Source: Rebecca billardiae RCC1528
Taxonomy: Eukaryota > Haptophyta
NCBI GenBank assembly: GCA_965240325.2
Contig: OZ251234.1
Coordinates: 248,001-312,000, forward strand
Length of the DNA stretch: 64,000 nt
Direction of reading: 5' to 3'
Shown here piece after piece: positions 51,701 to 63,700 of this stretch. The notes under the pieces are model-generated. The model was not told the origin of the DNA. It saw only the letters and a program-made list of their open reading frames with translations, and ran no database searches. The position numbers and the translations under genes are program-made. Position 1 is the first letter of the stretch. Each line of letters opens with the position of its first letter.

Positions 51701-54700
51701 CTCCGCGCCGCGGCCGGGCGCTGCGCCGCCGGCGGCGGCGGCCGAGGCCGCGCGGCGCGCGCGCACGCGCTCGACGGTCGTCTGCGCCGCGCCCGCGCCC
51801 GCGCCCGCGCCGCAGCTCCCGCCGCCGCGGAAGCTGCCGCCATCGGCCACGCTGCCGCCGCGCTGCCCAAAGCTGCCAGCCTCGCGCGCGCCGCCGTCGT
51901 CGCGCCGACTGCTGCCGCCCAGAGAGCGGCCGCGCGAGCGAGCCGAGCGCGCCGACGTGCGCGAGGAGCGCGCCGAGCTGGCGCCGGTCGAGGCCCACCG
52001 CCCGCTGCCGCCACCCAGCAGCCCGCGCCCGCCGCCCTCCGCGCGTGCGCGCTCAGAGGCACCCAGCCCGGACGTGAGCCGCTCCGACTCGAGCCAGCGC
52101 GAATAGATCGCGAGCGCGCGCCGGTCCGCCGCGGCCGCGAGGAGCAGGCAGAGGGCGTTGAGCCCGCTCAGCAGGTAGACCAGCCGGTAGATCGTCACGT
52201 TCTCGCGGTGGCCCTCGGCCGGGCTGAGCAGCACCGCCGCACCGTCGGCCGCGCTGAACGTGTTCACGCGCACGGACGCCGCCTCGTCCGCCGCCGCCTC
52301 GCGACTGGCTGGCACGGAGAGCGCGGCAAAGTCGGTGAGGTGCGTGCACGCGCAGTAGAGCAGCGACGGGTCGGCGCCGTCGGGCGGCGCGTCGAGGGTC
52401 GTGCACCCCTCCGCCGACCACTCGCGCCGCGCCTCGTCCCACCAGTGGCACGCGTCCGCGCGGCCGCACTCTCGCCCGTGGTACGGCGGCTCGCACGCGC
52501 AGCCGCGCAGCCCGCCGCCGAGCGCGACGCACGCGCCGCGCGCGCTGCACGGCGCCGCCGCGCCGTCGGTGGCGGCGGCGGCGCACGACGCGGACGGCTC
52601 GATTGCCGCCGCCGCCTCTCGCGCGGGCGGCAGGCCGAGCACGACCGGCTCGCTCAGCCCCGAGATTGCGATCTCGGCGCCGGCCGTCGGGTCGCGCAGC
52701 TGCACGCGCAGCACGGCCGTGCGCAGCGGGCCTAGGAGCGCGCCGCTCTGGTTGGCGGGCTCGGCATGCACATTCGGCCCGAAGGCGATGAGCACCACGT
52801 CGACGGGCGCGTCGGGCGCGGGCACCGCGCCGCCGCCGCCGCCGCCGCCGCCGCCCCACAGCGCCGCGGGCAGCGCGAGCGCGCCGCCGCCGCCCGCGCC
52901 GCCGAGCGTCGCGTTGGCCGCGAGCGCCGCCGCCGTGCGCCGCGCCACGCTCACGTTGACGCGCGCCGACACCGCCTCGGCGGGCAGCTCGCCCGGGACG
53001 GCGCCGGCGAGCAGCGCGAGCGCCAGGCCCGACGCCGCCTCGAGCGCCGCGCCGCCCAGCGCCACCGCCTCCTCCGGCGTGAGCGCGCCGCCGCCGCCGG
53101 CGGGCGCGCCGAGCGCGCTGTCGACCGAGCTGAGCAGAGCCCTCGCCGTGCCGCCGTCGACGCCGCCGGCCGCGGCGGATGCGCTCGCGAGCGTTGCCAC
53201 GTGAGCGAGCCCAGCGGCGCGCGTGGGCGCGTCGAGGGGCACGGGCGCGCTCAGCGCGGCCGCGAGCGCCGCCGCCGACTGCGCGCGCGCCTCGGCGGTG
53301 GGCGGCGCGACCGCCGCGCCCTCGGCCGCGGTGAGCCGCACAATGTGGGCGACGAGCGCGCTGCCGTTGCCTGCCGCGAGCGCGCGCGCGCCAGCCGGCT
53401 CCTCGGCGAGCGCGTGCGCGAGGCCGTCGAGCAGCTGCATCGCCTCCGCGTGGTCCGAGCGCTCGAGCGCGGAGCGCGCGCGGCCGAGCGCGTCCGCGAG
53501 CGCCTCCCCGCTCCCGTCGTCGTCGGGAGGCTCAACGGTGACGAGCACGGCGGGCGCGCTCGCGCGCGCGCCCACCGCGTCCTGGACGGTCAGCTGCAGC
53601 GCGCGCGGCCCCGCCGGTAGCAGCACGGACGCAATGGGCGACGCGCCCGCCACACCGAGAGGCGTGGCCGTGAGCTCGGCCGCGCCGCCCTCGCCGCCGC
53701 CGCTCGCGGCCGCGCGGCGCTGGGTGAACGCGTAGCTCAGTGGCAACTCATCAGACCGCCAGCCCTCCGCCTGCACGCGGAAGTGCGTGCGCAGCGCGAT
53801 GCCGCCAGCGCTCGGCGCGGCGCTGAGCGCGCCGCCGTACGGCGGCCGGCTGATCGGCACGACGATGGACGCGCGCGCCGCCTGCTGCTGCGCCGCCGAG
53901 CCGCCGCCGCCGCCGCCGCCCACTGCCTGCATCACTGTCAGCTCGAACGCGTACGTCGCGCCGGGCGTCAGCGCGCCCGAGCGGAAGGCGAGCGTGTGCC
54001 GCGCGCCGCCGGTCGTCGTGATAGCGGCCGTGTCGTCCAGGTCGAGCCCCGCGTCGCCCTCGGGGGCGCCGCCCGCGCCGACGAGGCGCGCGCGCCAGCG
54101 CAGCGTGTACGACGCAGCGCCGCTCGCCCGGCGCGCGGCCGACTCGGCGTCGAGTGCGGTGGCGAGGGCAAGCCGCGCGCTCGGCGCGGACCAGACCGCG
54201 CTGTACTTGGCGCGGCCGAGCGGGGCGAAGGTGATCGTGGGGATGGGCGCGGCGACGAGCGTCAGCCGCACCGACGCGCTCGCGCCCTGCGGCAGCTCTA
54301 TTGCCGCCGTGCTCGGCGGCGCGGCTGCCGGCTGCGCCGCGCTCACTGCGAGGAACACCTCGTACTCGCCCGCGGCCAGCGCGCCCGGCGGCAGCAGCAG
54401 CACGGAGGCGTTGGTCGGCACGGCCGGCGGCAGTGGCTCGGCGGCGGGCGCGGGCGCGGAGCCGTTCGCCCCGCCGCCGCCGCGCCCCTCCGCGCCCACC
54501 GCCACCACGCGCCACGCAAACCGCAGCCCCTCCGCCGAGCCCGTGTTCGGGTCGAGCGTCGCGGACGCGTCCAGCCGGACGGGCCGCTCGGCGGCCATGC
54601 TGCGGTCGCCGCCGGCGATGGTCGCGCGCAGCGGCAGCTGCTCAACGAGCACGCGCACGCTCGCGCTCGCCGCCGCGCCGCCGTCCGCCGCCATCCTCGC

Positions 54701-57700
54701 CACCACCTGCAGCTCGTACGTGTGCAGCGGCGACAGGCTGAACGGCGGCAGCAGCAGCGTCGCCGCGGACGGCGCCGCCGCCTCCGAGGCGCCGCCCAGA
54801 GCTGCCGGCCGCGCGGCGCTGCCGTCCGCGGGCTCGGCGCTGCCGGTGCGCGTGACGCCGAGCAGCGACCAGCTGAAGAGCACGCGCGCGTCCGCGCGCG
54901 CCCAGCAGCCCGCAACCGCCGCCGCCGCGCTGAGCAGCGTCGGCGCCTCGGCGCGCGCCACCCGGAGCGCGGGGCCGTCGACCGCGACCGTCGGCGCGCC
55001 TTGGGCGCCCGCGCGGGACACCGTGTGCGCTGCCGGCTCGGAGAGCGAGCCGAGCATCGCCGAGCGCACGCGGAGCGCAAAGGTGAGCGCACTCGCGCGC
55101 GGCGCGAGCGCGCCCAGCGCGGGCAGCTCGAGCGCCGCGCCGCGCTCTGCGCCCAGCAGCGCGTTCAGAGCCGCCGCCTCGGCCTCGGACACGCCGGCCG
55201 ATCGGCTCCGGTCGAGCGCCCACTCGTAGGCCAGACCCGCCGCGCCGCCGCCGGCCGAGGCGGAGCCGTCGAGCCGGAGCGTGGCGTCGGGGCAGCGCGA
55301 GAGCGTGTCTGGGCCGGAGAGCGCGGCGAGCGGCGTCGGGCACGGCACGCCGACGCCGCACGGCGCGTCCGCGTCGATGGTGGCGGCGCCGGCCGCCGCG
55401 AGCGCGGACGGGTCGCACGGCGGCGCGCAGACCGAGGCCGCCGGGCGCACCGCGCCCGCGCGCAGCGCGAGCGCCGAGCCCGGGCGCACGGCGGTGCCCA
55501 CGCCGAGCTGCACCACCAGCGTCGACGCCGAGGGCCAGTAGCACGCCGGCTGCGCGCCGCTCGTCCGGTTGGGCCCGGCGACGAGCGCGAGCGTGCCGTC
55601 GTCGAGCACGGCCGCGCACGCGCCGAGCGCGCCGCCCATGCCCGCGCGGTTGGTCGGCTGCGCGTCGAAGCGCAGCACGACGGACGTGGCGCTGCCGCCC
55701 AGGTGCGCCGACACGAGCCGCGGCGCGTGCGCGCCGATGAACGCAAACGTCACGCCCGCCGCGCCCGCCTCCGCCCCCTCCGACGGCGCCGGCTCGAACT
55801 GCTGCCCGTTGAGCGACACGCGCACCGCCGCGGGCGCGCCGCCCTCCGCGCCGCCGTAGCTCGAGCGCACGTGCACGAGCGAGTCGGTGGCGTTGGTGGG
55901 CGGCGGCGCGAGCGCGTCGCCAAACGCCACGCGGAGCAGCCCGCCGAGCCCCGCGCCTTGCAGCGCGCCAAAGCCCTCGCCCTCGATCACCGTCGGCTCG
56001 CCCGCGCCGCCCTGCGCGGGGCGGATCGAGAGCAGCCGCGGCGGCGCGTAGAAGCGGAATTGCATGCCGTCGGCGGTGGTCGTGTGCGCCGTGCCGTTGC
56101 CGAGCGAGAGCTCGAGCGCGACAGCGGTCGCGCCGCCGAGCGCAGGCGCTGGCTCGGAGGCGGGCAGCGGCGGCAGCGTGCAGCGCGCGCGCGTGCTGCC
56201 GTCTGCGCCGTCAGGCAGCATGCTCGCGCGCGCCGCGCAGCCGCCGTCGCCGTCGCCACCACCACCCCGCAGCACGCAGCACATCTCGCCCTCGCCGTAC
56301 TCGGCAAAGCCAACGCCCTTGAGCGTGACCACCGTGCCGCCACCCACCGGCCCCGCGGGCGGGTGCAGCGCGGCCACGCGCACCGCGCCCATCTCGTACA
56401 GCGAGATTGCAATCTCGTCGAAGAGCGGCGGCGCGGCGTACGCACCGCCGTCCAGGCTCAGGCCGACCACGTACCGGCCGGCGGGCAGCGCGGACCCGTT
56501 GGCCGCGGCGGAGGGCACCGCGCACGCCGCGGCGTGTGCGCTCAGCACGACGGCGGGCGTGCTCGCCTCCGCGCCCGCGCCGCCCGCGCGCCAGAAGGCA
56601 CACGCCGCGGGCCCGACGCCATCGCCAGCGCCGCCACCGTCCCCGCCGCCGCCCGTCGGGCCGACAAACCCAGCGCCTCGCAGCGTCAGGACGGAGGCCG
56701 AGCCGAGCGGCGCGCCGAGCGGCTCGCTGCCGTGCACGACGGCGCGGATGGCGGGCGGCGGAGGCGCAGCGGGCGGGGGCGAGCTCGGCGGGTGTGGGGG
56801 TGGGAACGGGAGCTCGCGCGGCGGTGGCGGAGGCGAAGGCGGGTTGGACGGAGGAGGCGGCGGCGGCGGCTGGCGTGGCGGCTGGCGCGGCGGCGGCGAC
56901 GGCGGCGGCGGAATTGAGGGCGGTGGGCTCGGCGGCGGCGCGGGCGACGCCCCTGGTGGCGGTGCGGCGGGCTGACGCATTGGCGGCGGCGACGGCGGCG
57001 GGAACGGCGGCGCATGCGGCGAGTGCGGTGGCAGCGGCGGTGGGCTTGGCGGCGGCGACGGTGGCGAGCCCGGAGGCGGCGAGGGCGCCGCCGTCAGCAC
57101 CAGCCCGGCGATGCCGAGCACCGAGCCCACGCTCATCTGCAGCTGCGAGCTCAGCTCGGAGACGGCGGTGTCGGAGCCGAGCACGCCCAGCACGCGCGGG
57201 GCGTCCGCGGCCTCCTCCGCGCCGAACTCGACGGAGAAGTCGAAGACGACGCTGCCCGCCGCGTACCCGCCGATGCGCACGCGCGAGGGGCGCACGCCGC
57301 ACACACTCGCGATCGCGCCCGCCACCGCCACCTCTGTCGCGCCGTTGACCGCGCCCACGTCCACGTCCGCCGTGAGCTGGCCCTGCAGGAGCAGAGGCTG
57401 GGCAGCGGGCGGTGGCGGCGAGGGCGGCGGCGAGGGCGAGGGGGAGGGCGAGGGCGACGGCGACGGCGGTGCGCTCGGCGGTGGGCTCGGAGGCGGCAAT
57501 GGTGGCAAGATCGGTGGTGGTGACGGTGGTGGCAAAGGTGGCGGGCTTGGCGGTGCGCCGATGGGCGGTGGCGATGGCGGCGGGCTTGGAGGCAGTGACG
57601 GCGGCGGGTTCGGCGGTGGGCTTGGAGGCGGGCTCGGCGGTGGGCTTGGTGGCGGCAATGGTGGCAAGCTCGGTGGTGGTGACAGTGGTGGCAAAGGTGG

Positions 57701-60700
57701 CGGGCTCGGCGGTGCGCCGATGGGCGGTGGCGATGGCGGCGGGTTTGGTGGCGGGCTCGGCGGCGGGCTCGGCGGCGGGCTCGGCGGCGGGCTCGGCGGC
57801 GGGCTAGGAGGCAGCAACGTCGGTGGCGGGCTCGGCGGCGGGCTAGGAGGGAGCAACGTCGGTGACGGGCTCGGCGGCGGGCTCGGCGGTGGGCTTGGTG
57901 GCGGCAATGGTGGCAAGCTCGGTGGTGGTGACGGTGGTGGCAAAGGTGGCGGGCTTGGCGGTGCGCCGATGGGCGGCGGCGATGGCGGCGGGTTTGGTGG
58001 CGGGCTCGGTGGCGGGCTCGGCGGCGGGCTCGGCAGCGGGCTCGGCGGTGGGCTTGGAGGCGGGCTCGGCGGTGGGCTTGGTGGCGGCAATGGTGGCAAG
58101 CTCGGTGGTGGTGACGGTGGTGGCAAAGGTGGCGGGCTTGGCGGTGCGCCGATGGGCGGTGGCGATGGCGGCGGGTTTGGTGGCGGGCTCGGCGGCGGGC
58201 TCGGTGGCGGGCTCGGCGGCGGGCTCGGCAGCGGGCTCGGCGGTGGGCTTGGAGGCGGGCTTGGCGGTGGGCTTGGCGGCGGCAATGGTGGCAAGCTCGG
58301 TGGTGGTGACGGTGGTGGCAAAGGTGGCGGGCTTGGCGGTGCGCCGATGGGCGGCGGCGATGGCGGCGGGTTTGGTGGCGGGCTCGGCGGCGGGCTCGGC
58401 GGCGGGCTCGGCAGCGGGCTCGGCGGTGGGCTTGGAGGCGGGCTTGGCGGTGGGCTTGGCGGCGGCAATGGTGGCAAGCTCGGTGGTGGTGACGGTGGTG
58501 GCAAAGGTGGCGGGCTTGGCGGTGCGCCGATGGGCGGTGGCGATGGCGGCGGGCTTGGAGGCAGTGACGGCGGCGGGCTCGGCTGCGGGCTCGGCGGTGG
58601 GCTTGGTGGCGGCAATGGTGGCAAGCTCGGTGGTGGCGACGGTGGTGGCAAAGGTGGCGGGCTTGGCGGTGCACCGATGGGCGGCGGCGATGGCGGCGGG
58701 TTTGGTGGCGGGCTCGGCGGCGGGCTCGGCAGCGGGCTCGGCGGTGGGCTTGGAGGCGGGCTCGGCGGTGGGCTTGGTGGCGGCAATGGTGGCAAGCTCG
58801 GTGGTGGTGACGGTGGTGGCAAAGGTGGCGGGCTTGGCGGTGCGCCGATGGGCGGTGGCGATGGCGGCGGGCTTGGAGGCAGTGACGGCGGCGGGTTCGG
58901 CGGTGGGCTTGGAGGCGGGCTCGGCGGTGGGCTTGGTGGCGGCAATGGTGGCAAGCTCGGTGGTGGTGACGGTGGTGGCAAGGGTGGCGGGTTTGGCGGT
59001 GCGCCGATGGGCGGTGGCGATGGCGGCGGGCTTGGAGGCAGTGACGGCGGCGGGCTCAGCGGCGGGCTCGGCGGCGGGCTCGGCGGCGGGCTCGGCAGCG
59101 GGCTCGGCGGTGGGCTTGGAGGCGGGCTCGGCGGTGGGCTTGGTGGCGGCAATGGTGGCAAGCTCGGTGGTGGTGACGGTGGTGGCAAAGGTGGCGGGCT
59201 TGGCGGTGCGCCGATGGGTGGTGGCGATGGCGGCGGGTTTGGTGGCAGGCTCGGCGGCGGGCTCTGCGGCGGGCTCGGCGGCGGGCTCGGCAGCGGGCTC
59301 GGCGATGGGCTTGGAGGCGGGCTCGGCGGTGGGCTTGGTGGCTGCAATGGTGGCAAGCTCGGTGGTGGTGACGGTGGTGGCAAGGGTGGCGGGCTTGGCG
59401 GTGCGCCGATGGGCGGTGGCGATGGCGGCGGGCTTGGAAGCAGTGATGGCGGCGGGCTCGGCGGCGGGCTAGGAGGCAGCAACGTCGGTGGGCGAGGCGG
59501 GCTCGGCGGCGGAGGGCTCGGCGGTGGGCTTGGACTGGGCGACGGCGGCGGCGATGGTGGTGGGCCCGGCTGTGGCGACGGTGGCGATGGTGGCGGGCGG
59601 GGCGGTGCTGACGGCGGAGGTGGGCTCGGCGTCGGTGATGGAGGCGGGCTCGGTGGCGGGCTCGGCGGTGGGCTTGGCGGCGGAGGGCTCGGCGGTGGGC
59701 TCGGCGGCACGCTCGGTGGCGGCGACGGCGGTTGGCTCGGCGGCGGGCTCGGTATAGGTGACGGCGGCGGCGATGGTGGTGGGCTCGGCGGTGGTGGGCT
59801 CGGCGGCGGCGATGGCGGCGGCGATGGTGGCGGCTTCGGCGGTGGTGATGGCGGTGGTGGGCTCGGCGGCGGCGATGGCGGCGGCGATGGTGGCGGCTTC
59901 GGCGGTAGTGATGGCGGTGGTGGGCTCGGCGGCGGTGATGGAGGTGGGCTCGGTGGCGGGCTCGGTGGTGGGCTCGGCGGCGGAGGGCTCGGCGGTGGGC
60001 TCGGCGACACGCTCGGTGGCGGCGACGGCGGTGGGCTCGGCGGCGGGCTCGGTATAGGTGAAGGCGGTGGGGATGGTGGTGGGCTCGGCGGTGGTGGGCT
60101 CGGCGGCGGCGATGGCGGCAGCGATGGTGGCGGCTTCGGCGGCGGTGACGGCGGCGGCGGGCTCGGCGGCGGTGATGGAGGTGGGCTCGGTGGCGGGCTC
60201 GGTGGTGGGCTTGGCGGCGGAGGGCTCGGCGGTGGGCTCGGCGGCACGCTCGGTGGCGGCGACGGCGGTGGGCTCGGCGGCGGGCTCGGTATAGGTGACG
60301 GCGGCGGCGACGGCGGTGGGCTCGGCGGCGGGCGCGGCCTGGGTGACGGCGGGGGCGATGGTCGTGGGCTCGGCGGTGGTGGGCTCGGCGGGGGCGATGG
60401 TGGCGGCGATGGTGGCGGCTTCGGCGGCGGTGACGGCGGCGGCGGGCTCGGCGGCGGTGATGGAGGTGGGCTCGGTGGCGGTGTTGGTGGTGGGCTTGGC
60501 GGCGGAGGGCTCGGCGGTGGGCTTGGCGGCACGCTCGGTGGCGGCGACGGCGGTGGGCTCGGCGGCGGGCTCGGTATAGGTGACGGCGGCGGCGACGGTG
60601 GTGGGCTCGGCGGCGGGCGCGGCCTGGGTGACGGCGGCGGCGATGGTGGTGGGCTCGGCGGTGGTGGGCTCGGCGGCGGCGATGGCGGCAACGATGGTGG

Positions 60701-63700
60701 CGGCTTCGGCGGCGGTGACGGCGGTGGTGGGCTCAGTGGCGGTGATGGAGGTGGGCTCGGTGGCGGGCTCGGTGGTGGGCTTGGCGGCGGAGGGCTCGGC
60801 GGTGGGCTCGGCGGCACGCTCGGTGGCGGCGACGGCGGTGGGCTCGGCGGCGGGCTCGGTATAGGTGACGGCGGCGGCGATGGTGGTGGGCTCGGCGGTG
60901 GTGGGCTCGGCGGCGGCGATGGCGGCGGCAATGGTGGCGGCTTCGGCGGTGGTGACGGCGGTGGTGGATTCGGCGGCCGTGATGGAGGCGGGCTCGGTGG
61001 CGGGCTCGGTGGTGGGCTCGGTGGCGGAGGGCTCGGCGGTGGGCTCGGCGGCACGCTCGGTGGCAGCGACGGCGGTGGGCTCGGCGGCGGGCTCGGTATA
61101 GGTGACGGCGGCGGCGACGGTGGTGGGCTCGGCGGCGGGCTCGGAACAGGTGACGGCGGCGGCGATGGTGGTGGGCTCGGCGGTGGTGAGCTCGGCGGCG
61201 ACGATGGCGGCGGCGATGGTGGCGGCTTCGGCGGCGGTGACGGCGGCGGCGGGCTCGGCGGCGGTGGTGGAGGTGGGCTCGGTGGAGGGCTCGGCGGTGG
61301 GCTTGGCGGCGGAGGGCTCGGCGGTGGGCTCGGCGGCACGCTCGGTGGCGGCGACGGCGGTGGGCTCGGCGGCGGGCTCGGTATAGGTGACGGCGGCGGC
61401 GATGGTGGTGGGCTCGGCGGTGGTGGGCTCGGCGGCGGCGATGGCGGCGGCGATGGCGGCGGCTTCGGCGGCGGTGACGGCGGCGGCGGGCTCGGCGGCG
61501 GTGATGGAGGTGGGCTCGGTGGCGGGCTCGGTGGTGGGCTTGGCGGCGGAGGGCTCGGCGGTGGGCTCGGCGGCACGCTCGGTGGCGGCGACGGCGGTGG
61601 GCTCGGCGGCGGGCTCGGTATAGGTGACGGCGGCGGCGACGGTGGTGGGCTCGGCGGCGGGCTCGGAACAGGTGACGGCGGCGGCGATGGTGGTGGGCTC
61701 GGCGGTGGTGAGCTCGGCGGCGACGATGGCGGCGGCGATGGTGGCGGCTTCGGCGGCGGTGACGGCGGCGGCGGGCTCGGCGGCGGTGGTGGAGGTGGGC
61801 TCGGTGGAGGGCTCGGCGGTGGGCTCGGTGGCGGAGGGCTCGGCGGTGGGCTCGGTGGCACGCTCGGTGGAGGCGACGGCGGTGGGCTCGGCGGCGGGCT
61901 CGGTATAGGTGACGGCGGTGGCGATGGTGGTGGGCTCGGCGGTGGTGGGCTCGGCGGCGGCGATGGCGGCGGCGATGGTGGCGGCTTCGGCGGTGGTGAT
62001 GGCGGTGGTGGGCTCGGCGGCGGTGATGGAGGTGGGCTCGGTGGCGGGCTCGGTGGTGGGCTCGGCGGCGGAGGGCTCGGCGGTGGGCTCGGCGGCACGC
62101 TCGGTGGCGGCGACGGCGGTGGGCTCGGCGGCGGGCTCGGTATAGGTGACGGCGGCGGCGATGGTGGTGGGCTCGGCGGTGGTGGGCTCGGCGGCGGCGA
62201 TGGCGGCGGCGATGGTGGCGGCTTCGGCGGTGGTGATGGCGGTGGTGGGCTCGGCGGCGGTGGTGGAGGTGGGCTCGGTGGAGGGCTCGGCGGTGGGCTC
62301 GGTGGCGGAGGGCTCGGCGGTGGGCTCGGTGGCACGCTCGGTGGAGGCGACGGCGGTGGGCTCGGCGGCGGGCTCGGTATAGGTGACGGCGGTGGCGATG
62401 GTGGTGGGCTCGGCGGTGGTGGGCTCGGCGGCGGCGATGGCGGCGGCGATGGTGGCGGCTTCGGCGGTGGTGATGGCGGTGGTGGGCTCGGCGGCGGTGA
62501 TGGAGGTGGGCTCGGTGGCGGGCTCGGTGGTGGGCTCGGCGGCGGAGGGCTCGGCGGTGGGCTCGGCGGCACGCTCGGTGGCGGCGACGGCGGTGGGCTC
62601 GGCGGCGGGCTCGGTATAGGTGACGGCGGCGGCGACGGTGGTGGGCTCGGCGGCGGGCTCGGAACAGGTGACGGCGGCGGCGATGGTGGTGGGCTCGGCG
62701 GTGGTGAGCTCGGCGGCGACGATGGCGGCGGCGATGGTGGCGGCTTCGGCGGCGGTGACGGCGGCGGCGGGCTCGGCGGCGGTGGTGGAGGTGGGCTCGG
62801 TGGAGGGCTCGGCGGTGGGCTCGGTGGCGGAGGGCTCGGCGGTGGGCTCGGTGGCACGCTCGGTGGAGGCGACGGCGGTGGGCTCGGCGGCGAGCTCGGT
62901 ATAGGTGACGGCGGTGGCGATGGTGGTGGGCTCGGCGGTGGTGGGCTCGGCGGCGGCGATGGCGGCGGCTTCGGCGGCGGTGACGGCGGCGGCGGGCTCG
63001 GCGGCGGTGGTGGAGGTGGGCTCGGTGGAGGGCTCTGCGGTGGGCTCGGTGGCGGAGGGCTCGGCGGTGGGCTCGGTGGCACGCTCGGTGGAGGCGACGG
63101 CGGTGGGCTCGGCGGCGAGCTCGGTATAGGTGACGGCGGTGGCGATGGTGGTGGGCTCGGCGGTGGTGGGCTCGGCGGCGGCGATGGCGGCGGCTTCGGC
63201 GGCGGTGACGGCGGCGGCGGGCTCGGCGGCGGTGGTGGAGGTGGGCTCGGTGGAGGGCTCGGCGGTGGGCTCGGTGGCGGAGGGCTCGGCGGTGGGCTCG
63301 GTGGCACGCTCGGTGGAGGCGACGGCGGTGGGCTCGGCGGCGGGCTCGGTATAGGTGACGGCGGTGGCGATGGTGGTGGGCTCGGCGGTGGTGGGCTCGG
63401 CGGCGGCGATGGCGGCGGCGATGGTGGCGGCTTCGGCGGTGGTGATGGCGGTGGTGGGCTCGGCGGCGGTGATGGAGGTGGGCTCGGTGGCGGGCTCGGT
63501 GGAGGGCTCGGCGGCGGAGGGCTCGGCGGTGGGCTCGGCGGCACGCTCGGTGGCGGCGACGGCGGTGGGCTCGGCGGCGGGCTCGGTATAGGTGACGGCG
63601 GCGGCGATGGTGGTGGGCTCGGCGGTGGTGGGCTCGGCGGCGGCGATGGCGGCGGCGATGGCGGCGGCTTCGGCGGCGGTGACGGCGGCGGCGGGCTCGG

